This document shows positions 62,009 to 64,000 of a stretch of DNA of 64,000 nt, piece after piece. Origin of the DNA: Chlamydiales bacterium (GTDB taxonomy: Bacteria > Chlamydiota > Chlamydiia > Chlamydiales > Criblamydiaceae); assembly GCA_024233575.1 (NCBI GenBank), contig JACKPN010000002.1, forward strand, positions 1 through 64,000, in the 5' to 3' direction. The notes under the pieces were generated by a model. The model saw only the letters and a program-made list of their open reading frames with translations. It had not been told where the DNA came from and searched no databases. The position numbers and the translations under genes were made by a program. The first letter of the stretch is position 1. Each line of letters opens with the position of its first letter.

Positions 62009-64000
62009 ATGCCAGCATTGCCAAAATTTCTACAGCCTTACAAAGCTGAGGGCGAGGTATTGATCGCTCAGGGATTGGTGGGTGATGTGGAGTTTTCCGG
62101 CGAGACCTACCAAGTGCAGCTGTTTTCTCCTGACCGCAAAAGCGATGTATGGGCTTTTCTGCAACTCGACCACAAAGGACGGATCAAAGATTGTTTTTGC
62201 TCGTGTGAGGATTCCGGTGATACCACCTATTGCTCGCACCTGTCGGCAGCCTTCCTCCGCATCTATAATGGGCACTCCTCGCCGCTACACCATCGTTATG
62301 AGCGCTCCTTCTGGAATGCTATCTGCCATCTGATGGCTGAGAAAATCGGTTTTGATATCGATAACCTCTACTTAGAAGGCGATGCGTACGTTTGTGAATC
62401 GTCGGACGGTCAACGATGGATGCGGATCCATGGAACCGACGATGTCGGAAGCAGCAGATTACAGGAAATGCTTCAATACCGTCAGGAGGAGACAGAAGAG
62501 ACATCGCTCAAGTTCTCTAATTTGACACAAGAAGAGATAGCTCTGTGGCGCAAAGGAAAACCAACACCGCAACTCCGCTATGAGCTCTCCTTCTGGTCAG
62601 ACCTGGCGAAGCTTTTGATGCTGCAACAGGATGAGCATGAAGGTTACGAATTTATTTTTGAAGAAGATGACGAAGGTATCCCTTGTGGCGTCAAAGCCAT
62701 ATTCCCGCAAATGACAGCAGAGTTTCATTTCACAAGAGAAGACCTTGTCAAACTTTTGCCATCTCTGAGTACTGTCAATACGCCGCTTGCTGTTCATGAT
62801 GCTGGAGAGGATGCTGTTAAGAAAATTACCTATGACTGCGAACGCGGGGAGATGTATATCGCTCAGGGCGGTGTTGCTCATGAGTCTGAACATGAGCAAG
62901 GCATCTCTCTTGACGGATGGTCATATATCCCCGAAAAAGGTTTTTTTCCTAAAGATAACCGCTATCTGCTTGGTGCAGAACGGCTTCAGGGGCAAGATAT
63001 AGATCGAGCTCTTCAAGAACATTTTCACCTAATCCGCCAGCACTTGGTAGGAACAAAAGTGCATCCTGACCCTGTGCCCTTGTCGTACTACATCAGTTTC
63101 GATAGTAGCTGGAACCTGCATCTCGAGGGATATCTTTTCAATCCTGGCGATCTTTATAGCGGTCATTCCCGTTGTTTTGGCGAATGGGCCTATCTTGATG
63201 GTGAAGGCTTCTACCATCTGGAAGGGATGCGTTTTCCCGATCTGCAAACAACGATCGCGGCTGAAGATGTGCCCGAATTCGTTACTGCGCAGAGGATCTG
63301 GCTTAGCACCCAGCCTGGATTCGAAACGCATATTGCCAGCGTTGAAGCACAGATGAGCTATCTTGTTCGCGACGATGGCAATCTATTGTTTGAGCGTGTT
63401 CTTGCCGTTGATGACAGCAGCGCCGGTACCAAGGATTTTGGACAGTGGGTATACATCCAAGGACGTGGCTTTTATTGTAAGGTGACATCAGAATTAGGCT
63501 TGCCTGTACGCCCGGGCATCGCCATCAGTCCGGAACAGGTGCCCCTTTTCATCAGGATGAATCGAGATGAACTGCAGCTGATTCCCGGTTTTTTCAGTGA
63601 TAACTGTCCAGTAAAAGGGTCAAAACTGGAAATTCGTTTACTCGATGAAGAAACAATCGAAGTGACGCCGCAATATGAACTGCATGAACGGTACAGCAAC
63701 AAACCCGTTCGTTTTTATGAAGACTTTGCCTTTGTGGAGGGTGAAGGCTTCTCAGAGATTCCTTTAGAACGTCGTCTTCCCGAAGATTACCATGATCATG
63801 TAGAAATCCGCGGGGAGAAGCTCTCTTTATTTTTGAAGTTCGAGTTAAACAAGCTCAAGCGTTATGCCATCGACCTCGATCCACGCCTCATTTTGCCAAA
63901 GAAAATCGAACTGGAAGCAGAGAGAATTGCCCTTGCTCCAGCACGAGGAAAAGGGTGGTATGCGCTCAACATGGGATACCGTACAGAAAATGCTTTGGTT
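62009..64000 (+). CDS. SNF2-family protein with SWIM zinc finger, 3' end outside the window
   Basis: The reading frame is open from the ATG at 62009 to the right edge (664 codons). Near residues 70-86 lies a SWIM finger, CFCSCEDSGDTTYCSH (CxC...CxH), the usual N-terminal part of chlamydial SWI/SNF helicases. The region visible here holds no Walker motif yet; the ATPase should follow outside the window. As I recall, Chlamydia has two such genes. The partial status means the family is a strong inference rather than proven. Confidence 0.75.
   Translation, partial: MPALPKFLQPYKAEGEVLIAQGLVGDVEFSGETYQVQLFSPDRKSDVWAFLQLDHKGRIKDCFCSCEDSGDTTYCSHLSAAFLRIYNGHSSPLHHRYERSFWNAICHLMAEKIGFDIDNLYLEGDAYVCESSDGQRWMRIHGTDDVGSSRLQEMLQYRQEETEETSLKFSNLTQEEIALWRKGKPTPQLRYELSFWSDLAKLLMLQQDEHEGYEFIFEEDDEGIPCGVKAIFPQMTAEFHFTREDLVKLLPSLSTVNTPLAVHDAGEDAVKKITYDCERGEMYIAQGGVAHESEHEQGISLDGWSYIPEKGFFPKDNRYLLGAERLQGQDIDRALQEHFHLIRQHLVGTKVHPDPVPLSYYISFDSSWNLHLEGYLFNPGDLYSGHSRCFGEWAYLDGEGFYHLEGMRFPDLQTTIAAEDVPEFVTAQRIWLSTQPGFETHIASVEAQMSYLVRDDGNLLFERVLAVDDSSAGTKDFGQWVYIQGRGFYCKVTSELGLPVRPGIAISPEQVPLFIRMNRDELQLIPGFFSDNCPVKGSKLEIRLLDEETIEVTPQYELHERYSNKPVRFYEDFAFVEGEGFSEIPLERRLPEDYHDHVEIRGEKLSLFLKFELNKLKRYAIDLDPRLILPKKIELEAERIALAPARGKGWYALNMGYRTENALV

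Noticed and set aside
1..64000. Integrated phage, insertion sequence or attachment site
   Set aside because: No transposase, integrase, phage structural gene or flanking direct repeat was found.

Overview
The window looks like chromosomal DNA of a member of the Chlamydiae, probably one of the amoeba-associated or 'environmental' families (Waddlia-, Criblamydia- or Parachlamydia-like) rather than Chlamydia itself. Three things suggest this. Gene order: M16 protease ptr, plsB, rng/cafE, yceD, rpmF, plsX, then pcnB and lpxB, then glmM, glmS, tyrP, ftsY, sucC, sucD and htrA match blocks I recall from Chlamydia trachomatis (about CT806-811, CT410-411 and CT815-823). Gene content: a fused aroDE, a plant-like soluble PlsB and SWIM/SNF2 helicases are chlamydial traits. 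Finally, extra genes unknown in Chlamydia are interspersed. The species cannot be fixed from the sequence alone.

Layout. 1-2.9 kb: a decayed coiled-coil gene, a candidate inclusion membrane protein and a class IV aminotransferase. 2.9-5.6 kb (minus): an operon of flavin disulfide oxidoreductase, TVP38/DedA protein and CDP-alcohol phosphatidyltransferase. 5.6-9.4 kb: an archaeal/eukaryal-type prolyl-tRNA synthetase, two small unknowns and a methyltransferase. 9.4-14.8 kb (minus): ptr, plsB, rng. 15.1-17.5 kb: an unknown, then yceD, rpmF, plsX. 18.4-23.7 kb (minus): a lipid A/envelope operon (GT2, LAB_N, lpxB, DUF374 acyltransferase), preceded by pcnB and an alpha/beta hydrolase. 23.9-28.3 kb: two AT-rich helical unknowns and a pseudogene. 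28.3-34.6 kb: a phytochelatin-synthase-like protease, glmM-glmS, an unknown, tyrP. 34.7-43.3 kb: a Tyr-rich secreted peptide, a choloylglycine-hydrolase-family protein, ftsY, sucCD, a site-2 protease, a nucleotidyltransferase-like protein and htrA. 43.4-54.4 kb: an unknown, three peptidases (M48, M20, M19), a DHCR24-like sterol reductase homologue, a RING-like small protein, a glutamate/dicarboxylate carrier, mnmA, a Cys-rich outer membrane protein and aroDE. 54.4-58.1 kb: an AT-rich accessory island with a protein whose N-terminus resembles a mitochondrial presequence, a stand-alone relative of the LanKC/OspF phospho-Ser/Thr lyase domain, and a tandem paralogue pair with a Ser/Asp repeat linker. 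58.2-64 kb: alanine dehydrogenase, an Hsp70-family protein and the start of a SNF2-family protein.

How the parts fit. Core genes serve envelope lipid synthesis (plsX, plsB, lpxB, GT2, phosphatidyltransferase), amino-sugar supply (glmM, glmS), import and breakdown of host peptides and amino acids (peptidases, tyrP, gltT), RNA processing and the TCA cycle. The accessory genes are mainly candidate host-interaction proteins. The strongest novelty candidates are the K-x-H lyase-like protein at 55.5 kb, the DHCR24-like enzyme at 47.8 kb, the candidate Inc protein at 1.1 kb and the degenerate RING-like protein at 49.3 kb. All functional statements come from reading motifs by eye; no database search was possible.
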